From MW101C3 sp943367595 (lineage in GTDB: Bacteria > Cyanobacteriota > Cyanobacteriia > PCC-6307 > Cyanobiaceae): DNA of 64,000 nucleotides. The position numbers and the translations under genes are program-made. Below the pieces are notes generated by a model. It saw nothing but the letters and a program-made list of their open reading frames with translations. It searched no databases and was not told the origin of the DNA. The first letter of the stretch is position 1. Every line of letters begins with the position of its first letter. Shown here piece by piece: positions 8,022 to 16,892 of the stretch. The DNA lies in assembly GCA_943367595.1 (NCBI GenBank), contig CALRJS020000019.1, positions 1 to 64,000 of the forward strand. Direction: 5' to 3'.

Positions 8022-9241
8022 CAGGCCGCCTCCGGCCAGGCGAGGTGTTCACGGGCGGCGGCGGTGGCGATGCGGCCGCGCGGGGTGCGCTGCAGGAAGC
8101 CCAGCTGCAGCAGGAAGGGCTCCACCACCGTTTCCAGCGTGACCGGGTCTTCGCCCAGGCCGGCGGCCAGGGTCTCGAGGCCCACCGGGCCACCGCCGTA
8201 GCCCTCCAGCAGCAACTGCAGCAACCGCCGGTCGCTGGCATCGAGGCCGCGGGCATCCACGCGGTGCAGGCTGAGGGCTTCGGCCACCAGCGCCGCATCG
8301 ATGCAGGCGTGGCCGCGCACGCTCGCCACATCCCGGACGCGACGCAGCAGGCGGTTGGCGATCCGGGGGGTGCCGCGGCAGCGGCGGGCCACCTCGATCG
8401 CGGCATCGCCCGCGAGCTCCAGCTTCAGCAGGCCGGCGGCCCGCTCCACGATCGCCTGCAGATCGGGCAGGTCGTAGAACTCCAGCCGCTGGATCAGCCC
8501 GAAGCGATCACGCAGCGGCGAACTCAACGCTCCCGCCCGGGTGGTGGCCCCCACCAGCGTGAACGGCGCCAGCGGCACGGCGCGGGTGCGGGCCGTGGTG
8601 CCCTTGCCCACGGTGAGGTCCAGCCGGCAGTCCTCCATCGCCGGGTAGAGCAGTTCTTCCGCCACCCGGTTGAGCCGGTGGATCTCATCGATGAACAGCA
8701 GGTCGCGCGGCTGCAGGTTCATCAGCAGCCCGACGATGTCGCGCGGGCGTTCCAGCGCCGGCGCACTGGTGATGCGGCAGCGCACCCCCAGCTCCTCGGC
8801 CAGCACCAGGGCCATGGTGGTCTTGCCGAGGCCGGGGGGGCCATAGAGCAGCACGTGATCGAGCGCATCACCGCGGTTGCGGGTGGCCTCCACCGCGATT
8901 GCGAGCACCTGCTTGAGCTCCCGCTGGCCGATGTACTCCCCGAGCCGGCGCGGGCGGAGCGTGTCCTCGCGCAGCAGCCGCGGGGCCTCGGCTGTGCCGC
9001 TCAGTTCGGCGGCACCGGCGGACCCGGCTGGGTCAGCGGCATCGGCTGGGTCGGCGGCCGCAGCCCTGGCGGCCTCAGAACTGGCAGCGTCAGCCCTGGC
9101 GCCGTCAGCCGTGTCGGAGCCTGCGGCGCTGCGGGCTGGAGCGTCCGGGACGCCGTCGTACGGATGCAGCTGCGCATCCACCAGGCGCCTGGAGCCCTTG
9201 CCGGAGGCTCGGTCGGACGGGCCGGAGGACACGATCGCCAT
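8021..9241 (-). CDS. ruvB: Holliday junction branch-migration helicase RuvB
   Basis: RuvB is the hexameric AAA+ motor that drives branch migration of Holliday junctions with RuvA. The core has RPRRLGEYIGQRELK, Walker A GPPGLGKTTMA, Walker B LLFIDEIHRL, the sensor segment TLVGATTRAG and the winged-helix C-terminus ending YGGGPVGLETLAAGLGED. From ATG 9241 it has 406 residues. The extra length over typical RuvB (about 335-350) comes from an alanine/aspartate-rich, low-complexity stretch between residues about 28 and 80 before the AAA+ core. It is the first gene of a five-gene, translationally coupled minus-strand run and is divergent from smpB, with about 60 bases between the starts. Confidence 0.96.
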   Translation of the reverse strand: MAIVSSGPSDRASGKGSRRLVDAQLHPYDGVPDAPARSAAGSDTADGARADAASSEAARAAAADPADAADPAGSAGAAELSGTAEAPRLLREDTLRPRRLGEYIGQRELKQVLAIAVEATRNRGDALDHVLLYGPPGLGKTTMALVLAEELGVRCRITSAPALERPRDIVGLLMNLQPRDLLFIDEIHRLNRVAEELLYPAMEDCRLDLTVGKGTTARTRAVPLAPFTLVGATTRAGALSSPLRDRFGLIQRLEFYDLPDLQAIVERAAGLLKLELAGDAAIEVARRCRGTPRIANRLLRRVRDVASVRGHACIDAALVAEALSLHRVDARGLDASDRRLLQLLLEGYGGGPVGLETLAAGLGEDPVTLETVVEPFLLQLGFLQRTPRGRIATAAAREHLAWPEAA

Positions 9242-9300
9242 GGCAGGAGCGTAGGGAGGACCGGGCCTGCTTAGGGTCGAGCCTGAGGCCGGGGGTGGCA

Positions 9301-9798
9301 ATGGCGAAGGCAGCGGGAAAGAAAGCCGCGCGGGCAGCCCGTGATGCGGCCAACCGCCTGCTGGCCGACAACCGCTTCGCCCGTCACCAGTACGAGATTC
9401 TCGAAACGCTGGAAACCGGCCTGGAGCTGGTGGGCACCGAGGTGAAGTCGATCCGGGCCGGCAAGGCCAACCTGCGCGACGGCTTCTGCCTGATCCGCAA
9501 GGGGGAGCTGCAGCTGCACAACGTGCACATCTCGCCCCACAGCCACGCTGGCGCCTATTTCAACCACGAGCCCCTGCGCACCCGCAAACTGCTGGCCCAC
9601 CGCCGCGAGATCGACAGGCTGCGCATCGCCATCGATCAGAAGGGGCTGACGCTCATCCCCCTGAACCTGCACCTCAAGGGCTCATGGATCAAGCTCACGC
9701 TCGGCCTGGCCAAGGGCCGCAAGCTGCACGACAAACGCCAGGAGGAGCGCCGCAAGGACGCCGACCGGGAAGTGCGCGCGGCGCTGGCCCGCGGCTGA
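9301..9798 (+). CDS. smpB: SsrA-binding protein SmpB
   Basis: SmpB binds tmRNA and brings it to stalled ribosomes for trans-translation. The protein (165 residues from ATG 9301) contains NRFARHQYEILETLETGLEL, GTEVKSIRAGKANLRDGF and the basic C-terminal tail starting GRKLHDKRQEERRKD. These match the OB-fold core and the decoding-centre tail. A GTG at 9295 would add two residues. The gene is divergent from ruvB and is followed 67 bases later by kdsD. Confidence 0.97.
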   Translation: MAKAAGKKAARAARDAANRLLADNRFARHQYEILETLETGLELVGTEVKSIRAGKANLRDGFCLIRKGELQLHNVHISPHSHAGAYFNHEPLRTRKLLAHRREIDRLRIAIDQKGLTLIPLNLHLKGSWIKLTLGLAKGRKLHDKRQEERRKDADREVRAALARG

Positions 9799-9865
9799 AC
9801 CCGGCCACTGCACCAGGCCCGGCAGCACGCCATACAGTCGCCAGGCCCCATCGCCAGCAGCTGCC

Positions 9866-10864
9866 ATGTCGGCATTGACCCGCTGCCTGCAGGAAGAGGC
9901 CGCCGCAATCGCCGCCGCCGCCGGCCGCATCGAAAGCCGCCAGGTGGATGCAGCCCTGGCGATGCTGGAGCGCTGCGCCGACCAGCGGGCCAAGCTCGTG
10001 ATCACCGGCGTGGGCAAGAGCGGCATCGTGGCGCGCAAGATCGCGGCCACCTTCTCCTCGATCGGGCTGATGTCGCTGTACCTCAACCCGCTCGATGCCC
10101 TGCACGGCGATCTGGGCGTGGTGGCCCCGCAGGACGTGGCACTGCTGCTCTCCAACAGCGGCGAAACGGGCGAACTGCTCGAAATCCTTCCCCACCTGCG
10201 CCGGCGCGGCACCGGCCGCATCGCCCTGGTGGGAAAACTGCAGTCGAGCCTGGCCCGCGGCTGCGATGTGGTGCTCGATGCCTCGGTGGACCGGGAGGTC
10301 TGCCCGCTCAACCTGGCCCCCACCGCCAGCACGGCGGTGGCGATGGCGATCGGCGATGCCCTGGCCGCCGTGTGGATGGAGCGGCGCGGCATCTCCCCGG
10401 CCGACTTCGCCCGCAACCATCCGGCCGGTGCGCTCGGCAAGCAGCTCACGCTCACGGTGGCCGACCTGATGCTGCCCACCGCCCAGCTGCATCCGCTGGA
10501 GGAAAGCGACAGCCTCAGCGCCGTGATCGCCCTGCTCACCCGCGACGGTGCCGGGGCCTGCTGGGTGCGCCGCAGCGGCGCGCCGCAGCAGCTGGCGGGG
10601 CTGATCACCGACGGCGACCTGCGCCGGGCCCTGGAGCAGAACGCCGCCTCCGGCTGGGCTGAGCTGTGCGCCCGTCAGCTGATGACGGCCGATCCGATCA
10701 CGGTGGGGCCGGGCATGCTGGCGGTGGAAGCGCTGGAGCGCATGGAGCGCAACAGCCGCAAGCCGATCGGCGTGCTGCCCGTGCTCGACGACGCGGGAAC
10801 CATGCTGGGCCTGCTGCGGCTCCACGACCTGATCCAGGCGGGGCTGAGCTCAAGCTTGAGCTGA
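9866..10864 (+). CDS. kdsD: D-arabinose 5-phosphate isomerase KdsD
   Basis: KdsD converts ribulose 5-phosphate into arabinose 5-phosphate, the first step to KDO. The 332-residue protein has an N-terminal SIS domain with KLVITGVGKSGIVARKIAAT and LLLSNSGETGE, then HPAGALGKQLTLTVADLM. Two CBS domains follow, covering about residues 205-330 (GLITDGDLRRALEQ and LLRLHDLIQAG). This is the normal length and order for the family. The other three KDO genes (kdsB, kdsA, kdsC) lie within the next 4.7 kb, which strongly supports the assignment over a generic sugar isomerase. Confidence 0.93.
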   Translation: MSALTRCLQEEAAAIAAAAGRIESRQVDAALAMLERCADQRAKLVITGVGKSGIVARKIAATFSSIGLMSLYLNPLDALHGDLGVVAPQDVALLLSNSGETGELLEILPHLRRRGTGRIALVGKLQSSLARGCDVVLDASVDREVCPLNLAPTASTAVAMAIGDALAAVWMERRGISPADFARNHPAGALGKQLTLTVADLMLPTAQLHPLEESDSLSAVIALLTRDGAGACWVRRSGAPQQLAGLITDGDLRRALEQNAASGWAELCARQLMTADPITVGPGMLAVEALERMERNSRKPIGVLPVLDDAGTMLGLLRLHDLIQAGLSSSLS

Positions 10865-10906
10865 AGGCGCGGCCCATTGGCGCCCTGCAGGGTGAGCGGG
10901 GCCTGC

Positions 10907-11797
10907 TCAGGCGGCCGCCAGGCGGCGGGCCTGCTCCAGCTGGGCGGCGGTGTCGACCGAGAGGAAATCGCCCTGCACCGGGAAGGTGCCCACCGTGATG
11001 CCCGCCTCGATCAGCCGCAGCTGCTCCAGCTTCTCGCTGTGCTCCAGCGGCGAGTGGGGCAGACCGTCCCAGCGGGCCAGCACGTCGGCGCGATAACCGT
11101 AGATGCCCACATGGCCCCAGTAGGGCGCATGGGCGTGCCAGTGCTGTGGATCCTCACCGCGCACGTGCGGGATGGCGGAGCGGGAAAAGTAGAGCGCGCG
11201 GCCGTCGGCCGCCAGCAGCGTCTTGACCACATTGGGGTCGTGGATCTTCTCCGGCGGCATCCGGTAGATCGGGGTAAGCACCTCCGGCGTGGGCGTGCGC
11301 CGCTCGAACTCCAGCGCCATCGCATCGATCACGGCCGGATCGATGAACGGCTGATCCCCCTGCACATTGATGATCACGCTGCGGGCCGCGGCCGCGGCGC
11401 CGCCTGAAGCCCCCGCCCGGGCGATCAGGGCTTCCACCACCGAGGCGAGCCGCTCACTGCCGGAGCTGCAGCCGGGGCTGGTCATCAGCACCGGGAACCC
11501 CCAGTCCTCAGCCGCCGCCCGCAGCACCTCGCTGTCGGTGCAGAGCACCACGGCGGCAGGCCGCTGCGCCTGGCGGCAACGCAGCAGCACCCGCTGCAGC
11601 ATCGGCTGGCCGCCGATGTCGGCCATCACCTTGTTGGGCAGGCGCGACGACTCCAGCCGCGCCGGCAGGGCCACCACGCAGGCCAGCGCCGGCAGGCTGG
11701 CGGAGCCGGCGGGCTCAGGCGGGCCGGCGGGGGCGGCAGGCTCAGGCGCCGGGGCGCCACCGCCATGCTGCCGATCGCTCCACCCACTGCCCGTCAT
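10907..11797 (-). CDS. kdsB: CMP-KDO synthetase KdsB
   Basis: KdsB activates KDO with CTP to CMP-KDO. The nucleotidyltransferase motifs are ALPARLESSRLPNKVMADIG at the N-terminus, VVLCTDSEVLRAAAEDWG, MTSPGCSSGSERL, IINVQGDQPFIDP and the C-terminal GITVGTFPVQGDFLSVDT. Start ATG 11797 gives 296 residues, including a proline/alanine-rich leader of about 35 residues before the core; a longer frame to 11968 looks non-coding. It converges on kdsD with 42 bases between the stops. SGSERL replaces the SGTDR usual in E. coli KdsB. Confidence 0.93.
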   Translation of the reverse strand: MTGSGWSDRQHGGGAPAPEPAAPAGPPEPAGSASLPALACVVALPARLESSRLPNKVMADIGGQPMLQRVLLRCRQAQRPAAVVLCTDSEVLRAAAEDWGFPVLMTSPGCSSGSERLASVVEALIARAGASGGAAAAARSVIINVQGDQPFIDPAVIDAMALEFERRTPTPEVLTPIYRMPPEKIHDPNVVKTLLAADGRALYFSRSAIPHVRGEDPQHWHAHAPYWGHVGIYGYRADVLARWDGLPHSPLEHSEKLEQLRLIEAGITVGTFPVQGDFLSVDTAAQLEQARRLAAA

Positions 11798-11825
11798 CTG
11801 CGGCCAAGACCCTGGTGGCGGGAGC

Positions 11826-12296
11826 CTATTCCCACAGCGCCGTGAGGCCGCGGGCCTGCCGCACCAGCGCTTCCACCCGCTCCGGCGCTGCCGCAGGCCG
11901 GCTGTCGGCCTCCATCTGCCGGTACACATCCGCCACCCGCCAGGCGGCGGTGTCGGGGTCGGCGGCATGGCGGGGGATCAGGTGCGCGTGCAGGTGCCGG
12001 GCCCCCTCCCCGAAGGCGATCACATAGACGCGCTCGCAGCCGGTGAGCTGGCGCACCAGGGCACTGCAGCGCTGCAGCATCGGCCCGAAGCCCGCCGCCT
12101 CCGCGGCAGTGAAGGCGGCCGGGCCATCGAGGTGGCGGACCGCATCAAGCAGCAGCCAGCCCGGCAGCGGCGCCGGTGTGGGGTGGTGCCGCAGCAGCCA
12201 CAGGGGCTGGCGCAGGATCTCGTACCGGGCGATCGCCTCCGGCTCGGCGTGCAGTCGGCAGACGCCACAGCCAGCGGCCGCGTCGCTCAATCCCAC
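11826..12296 (-). CDS. HIT-family protein
   Basis: The 156-residue protein carries the histidine-triad signature HLHAHLIPRH (residues about 101-110), the active site of HIT nucleotide hydrolases/transferases, and an N-terminal CGVC pair that may bind zinc. The substrate cannot be told. It starts with GTG at 12296, overlapping the stop of the upstream glycosyltransferase gene by 10 bases, and ends 29 bases before the kdsB start. It is therefore probably co-transcribed with both. Confidence 0.8.
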   Translation of the reverse strand: MGLSDAAAGCGVCRLHAEPEAIARYEILRQPLWLLRHHPTPAPLPGWLLLDAVRHLDGPAAFTAAEAAGFGPMLQRCSALVRQLTGCERVYVIAFGEGARHLHAHLIPRHAADPDTAAWRVADVYRQMEADSRPAAAPERVEALVRQARGLTALWE

Positions 12297-12997
12297 AGAC
12301 GCATGGCGTCGTCGCGGGCGGCATACCAGCGGGCGGCCAGGGGCCCGCCCATGGTGCGGCTTTCGCGGAACCAGGGGCCGCCCAGGGTCCAGTGCAGCAG
12401 GGCGGCACCGCCGGGCTCCGGCGCCAGCTGCGGCGGCGCCTGCACATCAACGAGATGGTTCCAGCAGTCGGGCAGGGCACCGATCTCGTGATCCCCCGCC
12501 AGCCAGTGGAAGCGGTGCAGATCGAGGCCGGAGGCGGTGTTGACGTACTCGGGGGTGAGCGCGGTGCAGCGGCTGGTGTTGAACAGCATCAGCGAACTCC
12601 AGTTTTTCTTCGGATAGGCCGACTGCCGCTCACCGAGAAATTTCACGGTTTCTCCAGGAACGTGATCGTGCTGCACACACATCACCGCATAACGGTCATC
12701 CCGCAGAGCCCAGAGTTCAGTGATATCACTGAGACACAACATGTCGCAGTCCATGAAAATCGCCCAGCCCTGATAGCCGCACAGCTGCGGCACGAGGAAG
12801 CGCGTGAACGAAAAGGCCGTGCTCTGTCTGGGATCCCGCTGGCGCCAGTACAACCCCTGGCACTCCAACTGCGGCGTCTCGAGTGGTGTGATCGCCAGCG
12901 TTTGTGTGCTGTTCTGATACAGACTGTCGATCAACACATTGGTGGCCGCCCGCTCGCGCGGATCGACACCGATGAAAATGGGGATGGGCCTACTCAT
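12287..12997 (-). CDS. GT8-like glycosyltransferase
   Basis: From ATG 12997 the protein has 236 residues. It starts IPIFIGVDPRERAATNVLID and has the metal-binding D-x-D segment FMDCDMLCLSDITELWAL, as in GT8-type sugar transferases that use nucleotide sugars. A C-terminal LLHWTLGGPWF resembles the HxxGxxKPW-like end of that family. It has no signal peptide, so a cytoplasmic enzyme acting on a glycan or lipid core is likely. Its position between HIT/kdsB and the divergent kdsA suggests a role with KDO or surface-glycan assembly. The donor and acceptor are unknown. Confidence 0.7.
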   Translation of the reverse strand: MSRPIPIFIGVDPRERAATNVLIDSLYQNSTQTLAITPLETPQLECQGLYWRQRDPRQSTAFSFTRFLVPQLCGYQGWAIFMDCDMLCLSDITELWALRDDRYAVMCVQHDHVPGETVKFLGERQSAYPKKNWSSLMLFNTSRCTALTPEYVNTASGLDLHRFHWLAGDHEIGALPDCWNHLVDVQAPPQLAPEPGGAALLHWTLGGPWFRESRTMGGPLAARWYAARDDAMRLWD

Positions 12998-13023
12998 TGG
13001 GGTGAGCATATGTCCCGGCTCCC

Positions 13024-13872
13024 GTGAGCCATGCTGAGGGCCCCTGCACGCGGTGGACCGTGAGTTTCATCCTGATCGCCGGCCCCTGTGTGATCGAAAG
13101 CCCGGAACTTGTGTTCGAGGTGGCCGAGCGGGTCAAGGCCATCACCGAGCGGCTCGGCATCACCTATGTGTTCAAGGCCAGCTTCGACAAGGCCAACCGC
13201 AGCTCCGGCGGCTCCTTCCGCGGCCCCGGCGTGGCCGAGGGCCTGGAGGTGCTGGCGGAAGTGAAGCGCCGCACCGGGCTGCCGCTGCTCACCGACATCC
13301 ACGAAAGCCAGCAGGCCGCCCCTGTGGCCGCCGTGGTGGATGTGCTGCAGATCCCCGCCTTCCTCTGCCGTCAGACCGACCTGCTGCTGGCCGCCGCTGA
13401 CGCCGTGCGCGGCACCGGCAAGACGATCAACGTGAAGAAAGGCCAGTTCCTCGCCCCCTGGGACATGGCCCAGGTGGTGACCAAGCTGCGCGAGGCCGGC
13501 GTGGAGAAGCTCTGGCTCACCGAGCGGGGCTCCAGCTTCGGGTACAACACCCTGGTGGTCGACTACCGCGGCCTGCCCCAGCTGCGGGCGCTCGGCTGCC
13601 CGGTGATCTTCGATGCCACCCACTCGGTGCAGCAGCCCGGTGGTCGTGGCAGCAGCAGCGGCGGCCAGCGGGAATACGTGGCGCCGCTGGCCCGCGCCGC
13701 CGTGGCCGTGGGGGTGGATGGCCTGTTCATGGAGGTGCATCCCGACCCGGAGAACGCCCTCAGCGACGGCCCCAACATGGTGCCGCTGCACCGCCTCGAA
13801 CCCCTGCTGGAGCAGTTGCTGGCGATCCGCGCCCCGCTGCAGCAGCGCCCAGAAGCGGTCAGCACCCTGTGA
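13024..13872 (+). CDS. kdsA: KDO-8-phosphate synthase KdsA
   Basis: KdsA condenses phosphoenolpyruvate with arabinose 5-phosphate. The 282-residue TIM barrel contains ILIAGPCVIES, YVFKASFDKANRSS, GLPLLTDIHE, LQIPAFLCRQTDLL, INVKKGQFLAPWDM and FMEVHPDPENALSDGPN, all typical of the family. The start used is GTG 13024; GTG 13060, directly before FILIAGPC, is an alternative. The cysteine in LIAGPC is the position that distinguishes metal-dependent from metal-independent forms in part. The stop overlaps the start of kdsC. Confidence 0.96.
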   Translation: MSHAEGPCTRWTVSFILIAGPCVIESPELVFEVAERVKAITERLGITYVFKASFDKANRSSGGSFRGPGVAEGLEVLAEVKRRTGLPLLTDIHESQQAAPVAAVVDVLQIPAFLCRQTDLLLAAADAVRGTGKTINVKKGQFLAPWDMAQVVTKLREAGVEKLWLTERGSSFGYNTLVVDYRGLPQLRALGCPVIFDATHSVQQPGGRGSSSGGQREYVAPLARAAVAVGVDGLFMEVHPDPENALSDGPNMVPLHRLEPLLEQLLAIRAPLQQRPEAVSTL

Positions 13873-14495
13873 ACGGCGGCTGGCTGGCCCGCGGCCGCAG
13901 CCGGCTGGCGGCGCGGCGCTGCCGCGATCGGCTGCGGCAGCTGAAGCTGCTGGTGCTGGATGTGGACGGGGTGCTCACCGATGGCGGCCTCTGGACCACC
14001 GAAAGCGGTGAGGTGATCAAACGCTTCGATGTGCGCGACGGGCTGGGTATCCACCTGTTGCAGCAGGCCGGGCTGGAGGTGGCCCTGCTGAGCGGCGGCA
14101 AGAGCGGTGCCACCGAGCAGCGGGCCCGCTACCTGGGCCTGCAGCACTGCCTCACCGGCGTGAAGGACAAACCTGCCGCCCTGGCGGCCCTGCAGCAGCA
14201 GCTGGGGCTGACCCCCGCCGCCACGGCCTTCGTGGGCGACGACCTCAACGACCTGCCGGTGCGCCCGGTGGTGGCGCTGCTGCTGTGCCCCGCCGACGCG
14301 GCGGCACCTCTGCGGCGTCGCTGCGACTGGGTGCTGCCGCGCCGCGGCGGGGACGGGGCCGTGCGCCTGCTGGCGGAGACGATCCTGCAGGCGCAGGGGC
14401 GCTGGCAGGCGCTGGCCGGGGCCGGCTGGCTCGATCGCAACGACGGTCCCGCAGCGCCGCTCACCACCGCTCCCGGTCGAGCCGCTCGGCTCTGA
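13869..14495 (+). CDS. kdsC: KDO-8-phosphate phosphatase KdsC
   Basis: KdsC removes the phosphate from KDO 8-phosphate. This 208-residue C0-type HAD phosphatase has motif I LLVLDVDGVLTDGGLW, FDVRDGLGIHLLQQAGLEVA, motif II LLSGGKSG and motifs III/IV GVKDKPAALAAL and AFVGDDLNDLPV. The GTG start at 13869 overlaps the kdsA stop, indicating coupling. A basic N-terminal extension of about 25 residues and a C-terminal tail beyond the HAD core are present. Its 3' end overlaps that of the convergent cca gene by 35 bases. Confidence 0.93.
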   Translation: MNGGWLARGRSRLAARRCRDRLRQLKLLVLDVDGVLTDGGLWTTESGEVIKRFDVRDGLGIHLLQQAGLEVALLSGGKSGATEQRARYLGLQHCLTGVKDKPAALAALQQQLGLTPAATAFVGDDLNDLPVRPVVALLLCPADAAAPLRRRCDWVLPRRGGDGAVRLLAETILQAQGRWQALAGAGWLDRNDGPAAPLTTAPGRAARL

Positions 14496-15732
14496 GGGCA
14501 CGCAGACGCTCGCCCAGCGCTGGCCCCTGGGTCAGGCCCGTGGCCAGCAGCTCCGCCGCCGTGCAGGGGGGCGGCAGCTGGCGCCAGCGCAGCAGCCAGC
14601 GCAGCAGCCCGCGGCGCAACGCCAGCCCAGGGGCGGGAGCGTCCGGCCCCGCCCCGCAGGCCAGGGCCAGCACCACGGAATCCAGCGGCAGGCCCTTGCG
14701 CTCCAGCCGCTGGCTCAACGCTGCCGGCGAGCGCGGCAGGGAACCGCTGGGCAGGCGTTGCAGGCCCCGCAGCGCCTGCAGGCTGCGTTCCGGCAGTTGC
14801 AGGCGCTGCGCGGGCGGCAGCGGATCGTCGAGCGCGGCCAGCAGGGCCAGCAACCGCCACGGGCCTGGCGAACAGCCCGGCAGATCCGCTGCCGCCCGCA
14901 GCCGGTCGGCCCAGCGCAGCCGCCGCCGCCAGCTGCTGTCGCCCTGCAGAGCCGGGGCCAGCAGCGCCAGCCCCTGCCAGCCCTGCAGCAGATTCAGGGC
15001 CTGCGGCCAGGGTTCGCGGCCCAGCAGCAGCTCCAGTTCCCGCCGCAGGCGCGTGCCCAGCGAGGGCACCGTGCCCGCCACCGGCCAGGGCCAGCGGGCC
15101 AGGGTGTCGGTCCACTGCCGCAGGCTGCCGGGCGCCAGGTCCATGCCCAGGCGGGCGCCATAACGGGCCGCCCGCACCAGCCGGGTCGGGTCGTCGGTGA
15201 GGCTGCCGGCGTGGAGGAAACGCAGCCGCCGCGCGGCCAGATCCGCCAGGCCGTCGTGGGGATCGAGCAGGGCGCCATCGGCGAGCACCAGCGCCATGGC
15301 GTTGATGCTCAGGTCGCGGCGGGCCAGGTCGTCGTCGAGGGAGCCGAAGAACACCGTGGGGTTGGCACCCGGATGGGCGTAGCGCTCGCCGCGCGCTGTG
15401 GCCAGATCCAGCACCACCCCATCGATCTCAAGCTCGGCGGTGCCGTAGGCCGGATGCAGCTGGCAGAAGCCCAGCCCCGCTCCCGGTGTGCCCCGCAGGC
15501 GCTCCACCACCCGGTGGGCCGCCGGCGGCCCCGCCGCGTCGGCGGCATCTTCCACCACCAGATCGAGATCGGGCAGGCCACGCCAGGGGTCGTTGTGGAC
15601 GCGGTGCAGCAGCAGATCCCGCACCGCACCGCCCACCAGGGCCACCCGCAGCGGCGCTGCGGCGCGCACCACCGTGGCCAGCACCCGCTGCACGGGGGGA
15701 TCGAGCGCGTCGAGCAGCGAAAGGCCGGACAT
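14461..15732 (-). CDS. cca: CCA tRNA nucleotidyltransferase
   Basis: The enzyme adds or repairs the 3' CCA end of tRNAs. The 423-residue protein shows the class II nucleotidyltransferase head: VALVGGAVRDLLL, then DLDLVVED with the two catalytic aspartates, a segment RDLSINAMAL and the neck motif DDPTRLVRAARYGARLGM. The arginine- and leucine-rich C-terminal half is the body/tail region. A role limited to A- or CC-addition cannot be ruled out from sequence alone. It is convergent with kdsC and divergent from the 15804 gene. Confidence 0.85.
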   Translation of the reverse strand: MSGLSLLDALDPPVQRVLATVVRAAAPLRVALVGGAVRDLLLHRVHNDPWRGLPDLDLVVEDAADAAGPPAAHRVVERLRGTPGAGLGFCQLHPAYGTAELEIDGVVLDLATARGERYAHPGANPTVFFGSLDDDLARRDLSINAMALVLADGALLDPHDGLADLAARRLRFLHAGSLTDDPTRLVRAARYGARLGMDLAPGSLRQWTDTLARWPWPVAGTVPSLGTRLRRELELLLGREPWPQALNLLQGWQGLALLAPALQGDSSWRRRLRWADRLRAAADLPGCSPGPWRLLALLAALDDPLPPAQRLQLPERSLQALRGLQRLPSGSLPRSPAALSQRLERKGLPLDSVVLALACGAGPDAPAPGLALRRGLLRWLLRWRQLPPPCTAAELLATGLTQGPALGERLRALRAERLDRERW

Positions 15733-15803
15733 GGGCGGGGCAAAGGGGCCGCTGCGGCAACAGCATGGCGGCAGGCTGCCACCGTCCGATGCCCCGGTCC
15801 TCC

Positions 15804-16892
15804 ATGTCTTTCCTCGCCAGCCTGCGCCAGGACCTGGGCTGGTGGCGCCGCGGCTGGCGCCGCGAGCGGCTGGGCGTCAGCGGCGACCCGCTGGAATGGG
15901 AAGCCCTGGCCGCCTACCGCGGGCTGACCCACCAGGCCTTCCGGCACCGCCCCTTCCGCCCCGAGGTGAGCGCCGACCTGTGGGTGAAGCGCAGCTTCCG
16001 CAGCCCCCAGGGCCTCAAGCCCTTCTTCTCCCCCGCCGCCCGGGAGCGGGACAACGCCTCCCACCACTACGGCCACGACATCCAGCTCAAGCGCCATGCG
16101 GGCCTGCCGCTGGTGGGGCGCCCGCTGCCCTTTCTGCTGGAGCACGGCCTCAAGGTGTCGCGGGAGGCCAGCTTCGAAGCGCCGCGGCCCTGGGTGCGGG
16201 GCTACCTCTGCATGGGGCCGCTGCGGGCCCAGTGGCTGCGGGAACGCCATGGCCTGCCGGCCCAGGCGATCGGTCCCTGGATCCACTACGCCCAGCCCCT
16301 GCTCGCCGCCGAGGAGCTCGCCGCCCTGCGCGACAGCCTCGGGCCGCTGCTGCTGGTGGTGCTGGCCCACAGCTGGGATCAGGTGGAGCGGCGCATGGAT
16401 CTGGAGGCCTGCCTTGCGGCGGTGCAACGCCTGCAGGCCGATCACGGCTACCGCCAGGTGATCTGGCTGCGCCACTGGCAGGATCCGCCCGCGCTGCCCC
16501 TGCCGCCCGCCTGGATCGTGGCCTGCAACGGCCACCGCTCCAACCCATGGTTTCTCGATGGACTGCGCACCTTGCTGGAGCTCAGCGATGGCCTGGCCAG
16601 CAACGCCTTCGGCACCCACCTGGGCTACGGCGCGCTGCTGGGCAAGCGGCTGCACTGGATCGAGGCCGCCGCCGAGGAGGACCGCTCCCGGCTGACGGCC
16701 CAGCAGGCGGAGCGGGAAGCGATCGAATGGCGGGAACGGCAGCGGCTCAGCCGCGAGCTGCAGCAGCTGCTCCAGAACGACACCGGCCGCAGCAGCCCCT
16801 CGCCGGCCTTGCGCGCTCTGCTCGATCCCTACTGGGGTCTGGAGCGGACCCACAGCAGCGAGGAGCTGGCCCGGCTGCTGCGGGGTCGTTAG
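15804..16892 (+). CDS. Hypothetical protein, possible polysaccharide biosynthesis enzyme
   Basis: The 362-residue protein from ATG 15804 has no signal peptide or clear membrane helix. Mid-protein segments LLVVLAHSWDQVERR and GLASNAFGTHLGYGALLGKR look like the second Rossmann domain of GT-B-like or capsule-polysaccharide proteins, where a donor phosphate is held near such a G-rich turn. I cannot place it in a named family. Its stop overlaps that of the convergent GT39-like gene, and glycan genes lie on both sides, so a surface-glycan role is an inference from context. Confidence 0.5.
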   Translation: MSFLASLRQDLGWWRRGWRRERLGVSGDPLEWEALAAYRGLTHQAFRHRPFRPEVSADLWVKRSFRSPQGLKPFFSPAARERDNASHHYGHDIQLKRHAGLPLVGRPLPFLLEHGLKVSREASFEAPRPWVRGYLCMGPLRAQWLRERHGLPAQAIGPWIHYAQPLLAAEELAALRDSLGPLLLVVLAHSWDQVERRMDLEACLAAVQRLQADHGYRQVIWLRHWQDPPALPLPPAWIVACNGHRSNPWFLDGLRTLLELSDGLASNAFGTHLGYGALLGKRLHWIEAAAEEDRSRLTAQQAEREAIEWRERQRLSRELQQLLQNDTGRSSPSPALRALLDPYWGLERTHSSEELARLLRGR

